DNA of 18,885 nucleotides. Source: Nitrospirota bacterium. Lineage in GTDB: Bacteria; Nitrospirota; Thermodesulfovibrionia; Thermodesulfovibrionales; JdFR-85. The stretch spans positions 1-18,885 of the forward strand of contig WFTX01000072.1 in assembly GCA_015485235.1 (NCBI GenBank), given 5' to 3'. The notes below the pieces were generated by a model. The model ran no database searches, was not told the DNA's origin, and worked only from the letters and a program-made list of their open reading frames with translations. Shown here piece by piece: positions 7,362 to 14,946 of this stretch (its first letter is position 1; every line of letters starts with the position of its first letter). The translations under genes were made by a program, and so were the position numbers.

Positions 7362-8198
7362 ATGGATTATCTGGCAAAAAAGTATACGAGACCGAGGAAG
7401 ATACCAAGTACAGCCTGTTCAGGGTGTGGCCTGGGCATTAACCACAAGGCGGTGCTTCAGGCCATTTATGAACTTGGCCTTGAGGTCGAAGATATAGTCT
7501 GGGGTACTTCCATAGGTTGTGCAGGGCGACAGACCTTTGGTACATGGAAAGGCGACGGATTTGCCGGAACGCATGGCCGTGTATATGCGATTGCAAGGGG
7601 TCTGAGGCTTGCCCTTCCCTCGGAGAAAAAGATAATACTTACTGTCGGTGACGGTGATGCCTTTGGGATAGGACTGCTCCATCTCATACATGCCGCCCGT
7701 TCTAACGCTGATCTTACCGTTATTGTCAATGATAATCTTGGATACATGTCTACAGGCGGCCAGTATGGGTGGACCACCCCCCTTGGCAGCAAGACGGACA
7801 GCAGTCCCTACGGCATGTATGAACAGAACCTGATGAGTGATGATATCGATGTTCTGAGTATGCTGAAGCATGCAGGTGCCACTTTTATTGCCCGGCATGT
7901 ATCAATGGACGGCCAGAGGGCTGTAGAGAGCATAAAAAAGGGAATCCGGAACAGGGGCTTCTCTTTGATTCATATGGTCTATCCCTGCCCCACGAATTTC
8001 GGGAGCCGTGAACTGGGGACCAGAAACACGATAAAGCTATACGAGTGGATTGAGAGCAGGGCAGCCCCTCTTGGAGAGGAAGATGAAAACACAGTATGGG
8101 CTACAGGGGTTTATCATGATGCAAGCAACTCCAGGCCCGAATTTTCAGAAAATATCCACAAGAACGTTGAGAGGATAAGGAGGGGAGCCGCATTATGA
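7362..8198 (+). CDS. 2-oxoacid:acceptor oxidoreductase, beta subunit (TPP-binding)
   Basis: A 278-residue beta subunit. Cluster-binding cysteines appear early (CSGCG, Cys19 and Cys22, and GCAGR with Cys53). The thiamine diphosphate and Mg motif is GDGDAFGIG (96-104) with the paired NDN at 123-125, followed by the family's GYMSTGGQYGWTTP. The ATG at 7362 follows a GGAGGG ribosome site and begins right after the alpha subunit stop; the upstream ATG at 7335 would overlap the alpha gene without need. The next gene starts on an ATGA overlap. There is no internal ferredoxin domain, so electrons probably leave through the ferredoxin part of the first gene product. Confidence 0.9.
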   Translation: MDYLAKKYTRPRKIPSTACSGCGLGINHKAVLQAIYELGLEVEDIVWGTSIGCAGRQTFGTWKGDGFAGTHGRVYAIARGLRLALPSEKKIILTVGDGDAFGIGLLHLIHAARSNADLTVIVNDNLGYMSTGGQYGWTTPLGSKTDSSPYGMYEQNLMSDDIDVLSMLKHAGATFIARHVSMDGQRAVESIKKGIRNRGFSLIHMVYPCPTNFGSRELGTRNTIKLYEWIESRAAPLGEEDENTVWATGVYHDASNSRPEFSENIHKNVERIRRGAAL

Positions 8199-8725
8199 GA
8201 ACAGAAATCCTTGCCAGCGGATTTGGAGGACAGGGTGTTGTAAGGCTCGGGCAGATACTGGGTGAGGCGGCGGTAAAGCAGGGTTACCGCGTAACAATGC
8301 TCAAAAGTCATGGTACTGAGATGAGGGGAGGGTATGTCAGGAGCCAGGTGGTGATTTCGGATGAGCCGATAGACAGCCCAATTGTTGAGAATGCCGATCT
8401 GTTCATCGCCCTCTCTCTTGCCGCATACAATGCCTTCAAACACCTGGTTGACAGCGGTGTTATCCTCTATGATCCTGCCTTTGTAGTGGAGATAGATGAG
8501 ACTTTGAGGTGTACCCAGATAGCCGTGCCAGCCAAGGATCTCGCCGTGGAGAATCTTGGGAAGGCTGTTTTTGCGAATACCGTCATGCTTGGTGTGACGG
8601 CGAGGATGGTTGAAGTGCTTGATCGTGATGTTGTGCTTCAGAGTATCATGCATGTAATTCCGAAGTATCAGGAAGAGAATAAACGGGCATTCGAGACAGG
8701 GTATTCTTTTATCGACGGTAACTGA
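8195..8725 (+). CDS. 2-oxoacid:acceptor oxidoreductase, gamma subunit
   Basis: A 176-residue gamma subunit with the family's N-terminal motif SGFGGQGVVRLGQ (residues 8-20) and the KSHGTEMRGGYVRSQV stretch typical of CoA-side gamma domains. Its ATG overlaps the TGA of the beta gene (ATGA), so the two are translationally coupled. With the alpha and beta subunits it makes a complete three-subunit enzyme. The separate delta ferredoxin subunit of PorABCD-type enzymes is absent, which fits the ferredoxin fused to the flavoprotein at the head of the operon. Confidence 0.88.
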   Translation: MRTEILASGFGGQGVVRLGQILGEAAVKQGYRVTMLKSHGTEMRGGYVRSQVVISDEPIDSPIVENADLFIALSLAAYNAFKHLVDSGVILYDPAFVVEIDETLRCTQIAVPAKDLAVENLGKAVFANTVMLGVTARMVEVLDRDVVLQSIMHVIPKYQEENKRAFETGYSFIDGN

Positions 8726-8764
8726 GCTGCTTCCAGAAAGTTATAAAGGGGAGGAATATCAGTA

Positions 8765-10420
8765 ATGGAAAATGGGCGTGTTGTAACCAGTGAGAGGCCG
8801 TGGTTTAAGGTATGGCCCCGGCACCTGCCGAAAAGTCTTGAGTATCCACTTGTCCCGGCATGGTGGTTGCTGGAGAAAAACATCAAACTCTTCGGGGACA
8901 GGGATGCCGTTATATTCATCAATCATGAGGATATGAGCGAGATAGAGCGGCTTTCGTATGCCGAGTTATATAAAAGGAGTGTTGCTTTATCTCAAGGCCT
9001 GCGCAATATTGGAGTACAAAGGGGTGACCGGATAGCTACTGTTCTGCCGAACAGTCCCCCTCTTATTCAGAGCTACTATGGTATATGGATGGCGGGTGGC
9101 ACCATAGTCCCGAACAATCCGATGGCCAGGGGAGAGGAACTCCGCAAGACCTTTATAAACGCTGAGATAAAAGTCGTCATTGCAAGTGAACAATCACTTC
9201 CTGAGGTCCGGAAGGCAGTTGATGGCCTTGATATTCAGACAATCGTTGCTTCAGTTGGAAGGACTATTCTTGATGAGCTGTCTGATGATGCATGCCGACT
9301 GGAAACCATACTTGATTTCAAGGCTCCTCCCTCTCCTGTTCCTGTCTCTCCTGAAGAAGATGTGGCAGTGATATTGTATACTGGTGGGACCACGGGTGAG
9401 CCCAAAGGTGCAATGCTGACTCACAGGAATATTGTGACCAATACCATCCAGTTTGCCGAGTGGTACGCCTTTGAGCCTGGTGAGGAGAGGTGTGTCTGTG
9501 TGATCCCCATGTCTCACAGCGGTGGGATGTCAGGAGTAATGAACGTTCCTGTTTACAGCGGCGCTACCCTTCTGGTGATGCAGAGGGCTAATCCTTCTGT
9601 TATCGGAAGGGTTGTAGAGAAGTACAAGGCTACCAGACTGTTCGGCGTCCATACACTCTTTGCAGCCCTGCTGAATGACGAAGAGGCCTGCAAGTGCGAT
9701 TACTCTTCCCTCAAGGCCTGCAGAACCGGGGCTGCCCCCCTGCCTGTACAGATAAAAAAGGCTTTCGATGAAGTGGCGGGGAAAGAGGTTCTGGTGGAGG
9801 CTTATGGGATCACCGAGACAAGTCCCCTGGCTGTTGCAAATCCGATTGACCGTCCCAAGGCCGGTTCTATCGGGATACCCTTGCCGGATACAGATGTAAG
9901 GATTGTTGATATAGAGACAGGGGAGGAAGTGCCGGAGGGCGGTGAGGGTGAGCTCTTAATACGGGGACCGCAGGTTATGAAGGGATATCTCGGCAGGCCT
10001 GATGCAACGGCTGAAGCGATCCAGGACGGTTGGTTCCGGAGCGGTGATGTGGTCCGTATGGATGAAGAGGGTTATCTTTATGTTGTAGACCGTCTCAAGG
10101 ATTTTATTAATGCATCAGGTTTTAAAGTCTGGCCCCGGGAGGTGGAAGAGGTGCTTTACAAATACCCTGGAGTCAAACTGTGTGCAGTGATCGGGGTTCC
10201 GGATGCGTACAGGGGTGAAAATGTGAAGGCCTTTATAGTTCCTACCGATGAGTCCAGGGGGACCTTGAATATTGATGATATTATTGCTCACTGCAAGAGA
10301 CACTTGTCTTCCTACAAGGTACCGCGCAAGATTGAATTCCGTGATCAATTGCCTCTCTCTCCTGCCGGCAAGATCCTGCGCAGGGTCCTCAGAGATGAAG
10401 AACGTGGCAGATGCCAGTAA
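8765..10420 (+). CDS. AMP-forming acyl-CoA ligase
   Basis: A 551-residue adenylate-forming enzyme (ANL superfamily) that activates a carboxylic acid with ATP and CoA. Core motifs are intact: the P-loop YTGGTTGEPKGAML (205-218), A5 EAYGITETSP (345-354), the hinge region with GWFRSGDVV (422-430) and DRLKDFINASGFKV (442-455), and the C-terminal PLSPAGKILRR (530-540) with catalytic Lys536. The ribosome site is GGGGAGG. Length and motif spelling fit medium/long-chain or aryl ligases; the acid is not identifiable by eye. Set between the 2-oxoacid oxidoreductase and a carboxylate importer, it probably activates the imported acid or a related pathway acid. Confidence 0.88.
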   Translation: MENGRVVTSERPWFKVWPRHLPKSLEYPLVPAWWLLEKNIKLFGDRDAVIFINHEDMSEIERLSYAELYKRSVALSQGLRNIGVQRGDRIATVLPNSPPLIQSYYGIWMAGGTIVPNNPMARGEELRKTFINAEIKVVIASEQSLPEVRKAVDGLDIQTIVASVGRTILDELSDDACRLETILDFKAPPSPVPVSPEEDVAVILYTGGTTGEPKGAMLTHRNIVTNTIQFAEWYAFEPGEERCVCVIPMSHSGGMSGVMNVPVYSGATLLVMQRANPSVIGRVVEKYKATRLFGVHTLFAALLNDEEACKCDYSSLKACRTGAAPLPVQIKKAFDEVAGKEVLVEAYGITETSPLAVANPIDRPKAGSIGIPLPDTDVRIVDIETGEEVPEGGEGELLIRGPQVMKGYLGRPDATAEAIQDGWFRSGDVVRMDEEGYLYVVDRLKDFINASGFKVWPREVEEVLYKYPGVKLCAVIGVPDAYRGENVKAFIVPTDESRGTLNIDDIIAHCKRHLSSYKVPRKIEFRDQLPLSPAGKILRRVLRDEERGRCQ

Positions 10421-10462
10421 GCATTTCAGTCAGTGGAGCATTGAGAAGGTTTTGTCAAGAAG

Positions 10463-10484
10463 TCTTTCCCTTTACTGGGAAAGA
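10463..10484 (+). other. Intercistronic hairpin before tctC
   Basis: A perfect 8-bp inverted repeat, TCTTTCCC and GGGAAAGA, with a six-base loop, in the 86-base gap between the ligase and tctC genes. It ends 22 bases before the tctC start and just ahead of its strong ribosome site. With no U tract it is more likely an RNA processing or stability hairpin than a terminator. Confidence 0.5.
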
Positions 10485-10506
10485 TATTTCAAGGAGGAGG
10501 TGTACC

Positions 10507-11484
10507 ATGGGAAAGGCGAGTAAATTACTGGTCTTGTTGGCAGTTTTTGCAATAGGACTGCTGACGGTGTCTGGTCCTGCAATGGCAGGAGAATATCCTG
10601 ACAGACCCATCAAGCTGACGGTTTCGTACTCACCAGGAGGAGCGACTGACTTTCAGGCAAGGATAGTCACCATGAGGGCCCAGACCTATCTTGGGCAGCC
10701 GATTGTTATTATCAACAAGCCCGGGGCAGGGGGGATGGTTGGCTGGAACTGGTTCGTAACATCGGCTTCCAAAGACGGATATGACCTGGTCGCGTATAAC
10801 GTGCCTCATTTTATTGCACAGTCCATTGTCTTCCCCAAAAAGGCGAAATACAATATAAACAATATGGAGCCTATCGCCAACTGGGGTACAGACCCTGCTG
10901 TTCTGGTTGTTCCGAAGGACAGCCCCTTCAACTCGGTCCAGGACCTTGTTGATTATGCGAAAAAGAATCCCGGCAAGGTAACGTTCTCAGGAGCAGGTCT
11001 TTATGTCGGTCATCATATCGCGTTGCTCCAGTTTCAGAAGTCTGCGAATATAAAGACCAGGTATATTCCTTACAAGGGTGGTGTACCCGCACTCCTGGCT
11101 GTTATGAGTGGTGAGGTAATGGCAGGCTTCAACAACACCTCTGATGCCTTCAGGAGCAAGGACCGCCTGAAGATCCTGGCCGTTGCCGATCTTGAAAGAA
11201 ACTCCTTTATTCCCGACGTTCCCACTTTCAAGGAACTTGGTTTTGCTGTTGACGATGCCAGCAATAACAGACGGGGTATAGCCGTACCCAAGGGTACTCC
11301 GCCTGAGATAATCAAGAAACTGGCTGATACTTTTGTGAAGATGTTCAATGACAAGAAAGTCAAAGGAAAGATGAAACTGACCGGGAGCGGGATGAAGGTC
11401 CTCTCAAGAGAAGAAACGCAGGAGATGTGGAAGCAGACAGAGGCGACCTTGCAGGATGTCCTGAAGGGTCTTGGCGACAGATAG
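10507..11484 (+). CDS. tctC: Tripartite tricarboxylate transporter binding protein (TctC/Bug)
   Basis: A 325-residue periplasmic solute-binding protein. It begins with a clear signal peptide: Lys-containing n-region, hydrophobic core (about 7-22) and an AMA-GEY cleavage site near residue 26. The mature protein opens with the family pattern YPDRPIKLTVSYSPGGATD and contains the NKPGAGGMVG turn that contacts the ligand carboxylate in Bug proteins. The start at 10507 is firm: AAGGAGGAGG lies 7 bases upstream, and longer readings back to 10411 would destroy the signal peptide. It captures a carboxylic acid for the TctAB permease encoded next. Bug proteins bind varied mono-, di- and tricarboxylates and aromatic acids, so the ligand is open. 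Hairpins flank the gene on both sides. Confidence 0.92.
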   Translation: MGKASKLLVLLAVFAIGLLTVSGPAMAGEYPDRPIKLTVSYSPGGATDFQARIVTMRAQTYLGQPIVIINKPGAGGMVGWNWFVTSASKDGYDLVAYNVPHFIAQSIVFPKKAKYNINNMEPIANWGTDPAVLVVPKDSPFNSVQDLVDYAKKNPGKVTFSGAGLYVGHHIALLQFQKSANIKTRYIPYKGGVPALLAVMSGEVMAGFNNTSDAFRSKDRLKILAVADLERNSFIPDVPTFKELGFAVDDASNNRRGIAVPKGTPPEIIKKLADTFVKMFNDKKVKGKMKLTGSGMKVLSREETQEMWKQTEATLQDVLKGLGDR

Positions 11485-11489
11485 ATAAA

Positions 11490-11526
11490 AAGGCGGGGGA
11501 GGTGAAAATCTTCCCCGCCTTCTCTT
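11490..11526 (+). terminator. Hairpin after tctC, likely leaky terminator
   Basis: An inverted repeat AAGGCGGGG (11490-11498) and CCCCGCCTT (11513-11521), nine GC-rich pairs with a 14-base loop, begins six bases after the tctC stop and is followed by the pyrimidine tract TCTCTTT. The U run is imperfect, so partial termination or 3'-end protection is likely. This would let the binding protein be made in excess over the permease, as is usual for such transporters. Confidence 0.62.
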
Positions 11527-11577
11527 TCAGGATTCATCTTGTTGTTGAATGGCAGAACTGGCCAGAGTGGATTTGTA

Positions 11578-11652
11578 GTCAGGTAATTTTATACCGGCAT
11601 GCCGCCTTCCTGGATCTGTTCCAGAAATATACCTGACAAGAGTGATTGTCAG
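11578..11652 (+). promoter_or_regulatory. Possible structured leader with alternative stems before tctAB
   Basis: An 8-bp perfect inverted repeat, GTCAGGTA (11578-11585) and TACCTGAC (11630-11637), encloses two smaller hairpins: CGGCATGCCG (about 11594-11603) and CTGG...CCAG (11610-11624). The right arm of the outer stem can instead pair downstream, CTGACA (11633-11638) with TGTCAG (11647-11652). The two pairings exclude each other. This lies in the 194-base gap between tctC and tctAB, which has no gene. A switch is inference; no known riboswitch class is recognised. Confidence 0.3.
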
Positions 11653-11678
11653 ACTAATACGAGACAGGGAACTATTGT

Positions 11679-13649
11679 ATGTTAGAGGGACTGACAGGTG
11701 TCGTCGACAACTTAGGAAATCTTTTTACTTTCTACAACTTTATGCTGCTCGTCTTGGGGGTCTGTGGCGGGATCATCCTCGGAGCACTCCCAGGGGTCAG
11801 CCCGACCCTTTCAGTTGCCCTCCTGGTTCCCCTGACCTTCTATATGGAGCCTTCCAGTGGTTTAATTCTTCTGGGAGCAGTATATACGGCATCTGTAGCC
11901 GGAGGAGCGATATCCGCTATCCTGATTAATGTCCCAGGAGCTCCAGCAAACATTGCGACCCTGATTGACGGATATCCGATGGCAAAAGCTGGAAAGGCGG
12001 AAACCGCGCTTTATACCTGCTTTATCAGTTCTTTCATAGGTGGAGTTTTTGGCATGTTCGTCATGATCCTCCTTACAGTGCCCCTTGCAGAAGTTGCCCT
12101 GAAATTCAAGTCTACTGAAATATTCTGGGTGGCTGTTCTTGGCCTGACTGTTGTAGCCGGACTCGGTAAGCCTGGAACCATGATAAAGTCATTGATGGCC
12201 GGTGCATTCGGAGTCTGGCTGAGTACCATAGGGCCCAATCCTGTTACGGGTGAGTTCAGATTTATTTTTCATGACATATTAACTGGTGGAGTACACATTA
12301 TCCCTGTGTTGATTGGTCTCTTTGCAGTTCCCCAGATTCTCACCCTTGTCGAATCTTATGGAAAAGAGCGCACGGTTTTCCAGCTGAAAAGAGAAAAGGG
12401 GATACTGAAAAAGACTTTTCTCGGTACGCTCCGGATGACCAGGGTGCTTGGTATCGGCTCTGTAATAGGGTCTGTTATCGGTTTGATCCCGGGAGTAGGA
12501 GGACAGGTAGCAGGGATCGTCTCTTATGACCAGGTCAGGAAATTCTCGAAGAATCCCTCCAGGTTTGGTACGGGGATACCAGACGGGATTGCAGCAGCAG
12601 AGTCAGCAAACAATGCAATGGTTGGTCCTTCCCTCGTTCCTTTGCTTACCCTCAGTATTCCAGGCAGTCCAACAGCTGCAGTCTTGCTGGGAGGTCTCCT
12701 GATTCATGGTATCTTTCCCGGCCCGGACCTCTTCCGCCTTTATCCTGATGTCGTGCATACATTTATAGGATCTCTCCTTCTGGCGCAGTTTCTTATGTTG
12801 GTTTTTGGAATCCTCCTGTCACGCTATTCGAACTGGGTGATGAGGGTTCCTGACCTTTATATGGCGGCCTCGATAGTTGTGCTTGCCACCTTTGGCACCT
12901 ATTGTGTCAACAACAACTTTAACGATGTTATTGTAATGTTCGCAATTGGAACACTCATGTATGTGGGGAGTAAAGCCGGATTTTCCGCTCTTCCGGTGGT
13001 TATGGGTTATATTCTTGGAAGTATTGCTGAGAATAATTTTCTGAAGGGTATGTTGCTGGCAAGTGCAGGCAAGAACATGTTTTCGTATTTCTTTACCGGC
13101 TGGATAAATGTTACTGTGATTTTGCTCTGTATTGCTTCTTTGGTATACGGAATTTACAGCAGCAGAAAAGGAAAAGAAGACAAGAAAGGGGTGGAGAGAA
13201 GGGACCTCATAGTTGCTCCCCTTGTCTTCTTTTTAAGTCTCTGGATTTATAAAACGCTCGATGTTTCAGATCCCATGTCTGCAATTTTTCCAACGGCGAT
13301 GCTTGTCATCCTTGGGGGTCTGGCTCTGCTGATTTTTATATTAACCGTTATAGGTCTGAGGACTGAAGGGATGGTTAAAAGGATGGAGGGGGTAAAGTTT
13401 CCTTTCTCCAGAATATCGGTTTCGGCCTTGTTGACCATTGCATATCTGTACTTTCTTAATATCATCGGTTTTTATGCAACATCCTTTGTCTTTCACATTG
13501 TTTTCTCAAATTTGTCCGGTGCTGATCTAAGGAATGGTAAAAGCCGGGTTTTTGTTAAAGTTCTTATTTCTGCAGTTTTTGTCGGAGTCTTGTATGTCCT
13601 GTTCAAGGTTATATTGAAGGTGCAGGCTCCTACTGGTCTTGTCTTGTAA
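11679..13649 (+). CDS. Tripartite tricarboxylate transporter permease, TctA-TctB fusion
   Basis: A 656-residue inner-membrane permease. Residues 1 to about 495 are the large TctA subunit with many membrane helices. Family landmarks are GALPGVSPTLSVALLVP (35-51), LINVPGAPANIATLIDGYP (82-100) and a repeat-like second half with GLIPGVGGQVAG (268-279). A charged linker (496-507, RKGKEDKKGVER) leads to a C-terminal domain of about 150 residues with four hydrophobic segments, matching the small TctB subunit that is normally a separate protein. No separate tctB gene exists here, which supports a real fusion. The ribosome site is modest (ACAGGGA). It works with TctC to import a carboxylate using the ion gradient. 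Confidence 0.9.
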   Translation: MLEGLTGVVDNLGNLFTFYNFMLLVLGVCGGIILGALPGVSPTLSVALLVPLTFYMEPSSGLILLGAVYTASVAGGAISAILINVPGAPANIATLIDGYPMAKAGKAETALYTCFISSFIGGVFGMFVMILLTVPLAEVALKFKSTEIFWVAVLGLTVVAGLGKPGTMIKSLMAGAFGVWLSTIGPNPVTGEFRFIFHDILTGGVHIIPVLIGLFAVPQILTLVESYGKERTVFQLKREKGILKKTFLGTLRMTRVLGIGSVIGSVIGLIPGVGGQVAGIVSYDQVRKFSKNPSRFGTGIPDGIAAAESANNAMVGPSLVPLLTLSIPGSPTAAVLLGGLLIHGIFPGPDLFRLYPDVVHTFIGSLLLAQFLMLVFGILLSRYSNWVMRVPDLYMAASIVVLATFGTYCVNNNFNDVIVMFAIGTLMYVGSKAGFSALPVVMGYILGSIAENNFLKGMLLASAGKNMFSYFFTGWINVTVILLCIASLVYGIYSSRKGKEDKKGVERRDLIVAPLVFFLSLWIYKTLDVSDPMSAIFPTAMLVILGGLALLIFILTVIGLRTEGMVKRMEGVKFPFSRISVSALLTIAYLYFLNIIGFYATSFVFHIVFSNLSGADLRNGKSRVFVKVLISAVFVGVLYVLFKVILKVQAPTGLVL

Positions 13650-13732
13650 TTAACGTAGTTGATGATCTTGCATTTCTAAAAATATCCTCACTCCAGGGTA
13701 AATTGTCATCTTATCTGGCCTCTTATGCTTTC

Positions 13733-13749
13733 CAGTGTCTGAGACCCTG
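13733..13749. promoter_or_regulatory. Imperfect dyad upstream of the acs promoter candidate
   Basis: CAGTGTCTGAGACCCTG is a 17-bp dyad with one mismatched pair and an unpaired centre. It is about 130 bp upstream of the sigma-54-like element at 13878, a usual distance for an enhancer site. It shares TCCAG and TGTCTG words with the palindrome at 4234-4249. The match is loose, so this is tentative. Confidence 0.25.
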
Positions 13750-13877
13750 AAATGTCTTTTTTTGTAGAGCTGAAATGGAGCTCCGCTACCTGTAAAACTT
13801 ACTCATATCAATAAACTCTTCTTCTTGCCTTTACTTATGAGCCGGAACACTGTAAATGTACAGAAAATGACTTATAG

Positions 13878-13893
13878 TGGCATAAATTATGCT
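13878..13893 (+). promoter_or_regulatory. Sigma-54-like promoter candidate for the acs operon
   Basis: TGGCAT-AAATT-ATGCT keeps the invariant GG (13879-13880) and GC (13891-13892) at the correct spacing and departs from consensus at two positions. It lies about 170 bases before acsE in a 413-base gap (13650-14062) that has no gene. A small dyad, CTGTAAATGTACAG (13850-13863), lies just upstream. No strong terminator for the preceding operon was found in the gap. Confidence 0.48.
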
Positions 13894-14062
13894 TATATTT
13901 ACGAGGTTTTATATGAGGCAGAATAATAACTTATTGATAAATAAATAGAATTTAAGTGAGGTGTTTTACTTTCCACTGAGTCCTCGTATGGTTTGGTGAC
14001 AGAGGGCTCTGAGTTCAATGTGAAATTTTGTAACAACTCAGAATAAAAGGAGAGGTGAAGCC

Positions 14063-14920
14063 ATGTTAGTAATTGGGGAGAAGCTGAGCATCATAGCAAA
14101 GAGGGTAAGGGAGGCGATGGAGAAGCGGGAGAAGGGACCGATTCAGGAGATAGCGAAGAGGCAGGCTGAAGAGGGGGCAGGGATGATAGATGCGAACATA
14201 GGGCCAGCGGAGGACGGGGGAGAGGAGTTGATGGAGTGGATGGTCACCACCATTCAGGAGACAGTCCATCTGCCCGTATGCCTGGATACTACCAATTACG
14301 GAGCGATAGAGGCAGGGCTTAAGGTACACAACAATGACTACGGAGTACCGATGATCAACTCTACGTCTAATGATCCTGAGCGTTTTTCGATGCTTGAGCT
14401 GGCGGCTAAGTACAACTGTCTGATAATCGGGTTGACAGTAGGGAAGGGGGGCCTGCCGGCGGATGAAGAGGAGCGTGCGGCGATAGCAGCGGAGATAATG
14501 GCACGGGCGATGGAGTACGGAGTGCCGCTTGAGAATCTGTACTTGGATCCTCTTGTGTTACAGATAGCAACGACGCAGGAGCAGGCGATAAAGGTGGTAA
14601 GGGCGGTTGAGATGTTTCAGCAGTTGAACGAGCCGCCGATGAAGACGGTGGTGGGATTGAGTAACATATCGAACGGGTGTCCGAAGCATATAAGGCCGAT
14701 ACTGAACAAGTACTATTTTCTGATGTTGGAGAGGGTAGGGCTGACAGCGGCGATAGCGGATGCAGCGGAGATGAAGGAGGCGCTGGAGGAGAAGGCGGAT
14801 TTTGAGAAGGTGTTAAGGGGGGAGGAGATAGAGGACAGGGAGAAGATGGTGGTGATGAAGAAGACGATAGACGTGATAGAGGGCAATACGCTGTATGCGC
14901 ACTCGTATCTGGAGATGTAG
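14063..14920 (+). CDS. acsE: Methyltetrahydrofolate:corrinoid iron-sulfur protein methyltransferase
   Basis: A 285-residue TIM-barrel protein of the pterin-binding (DHPS-like) family. In the Wood-Ljungdahl pathway it moves the methyl group from methyl-tetrahydrofolate to the cobalt of the corrinoid iron-sulfur protein. Candidate active-site residues are Asp75 in PVCLDTTN, Asn99 in PMINSTSND, Asp162 in LDPLVLQIAT and Asn201 in GLSNISNGCP, which correspond well in spacing to the known Asp, Asn, Asp and Asn of characterised enzymes. It is slightly longer than the roughly 260-residue family norm. The ribosome site is AAAGGAGAGG. It is the first gene of the acs cluster. Codon use shifts within the gene: after about 14430 nearly all isoleucines are ATA, whereas the first third is mixed. 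Confidence 0.92.
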   Translation: MLVIGEKLSIIAKRVREAMEKREKGPIQEIAKRQAEEGAGMIDANIGPAEDGGEELMEWMVTTIQETVHLPVCLDTTNYGAIEAGLKVHNNDYGVPMINSTSNDPERFSMLELAAKYNCLIIGLTVGKGGLPADEEERAAIAAEIMARAMEYGVPLENLYLDPLVLQIATTQEQAIKVVRAVEMFQQLNEPPMKTVVGLSNISNGCPKHIRPILNKYYFLMLERVGLTAAIADAAEMKEALEEKADFEKVLRGEEIEDREKMVVMKKTIDVIEGNTLYAHSYLEM

Positions 14921-14946
14921 AATTAGTGTTGAGTTTTGAGTTTTGA

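Noticed and set aside
10411..10506. Upstream extension of tctC by 32 residues
   Set aside because: The extension contains the intercistronic hairpin, lacks a ribosome site and would bury the signal peptide, which starts cleanly at 10507.
11427..11929. Two short plus-strand frames between and across tctC and tctAB
   Set aside because: They overlap the ends of real genes in other frames, cross the terminator hairpin and the inverted repeats, and lack ribosome sites. A separate tctB in this gap was considered and excluded because no hydrophobic four-helix protein is encoded there.
13760..13790. GAGCT-containing hairpin as terminator of the tctAB operon
   Set aside because: The stem is short and bulged, and the T run lies before it rather than after it on the plus strand, so it does not look like an intrinsic terminator.
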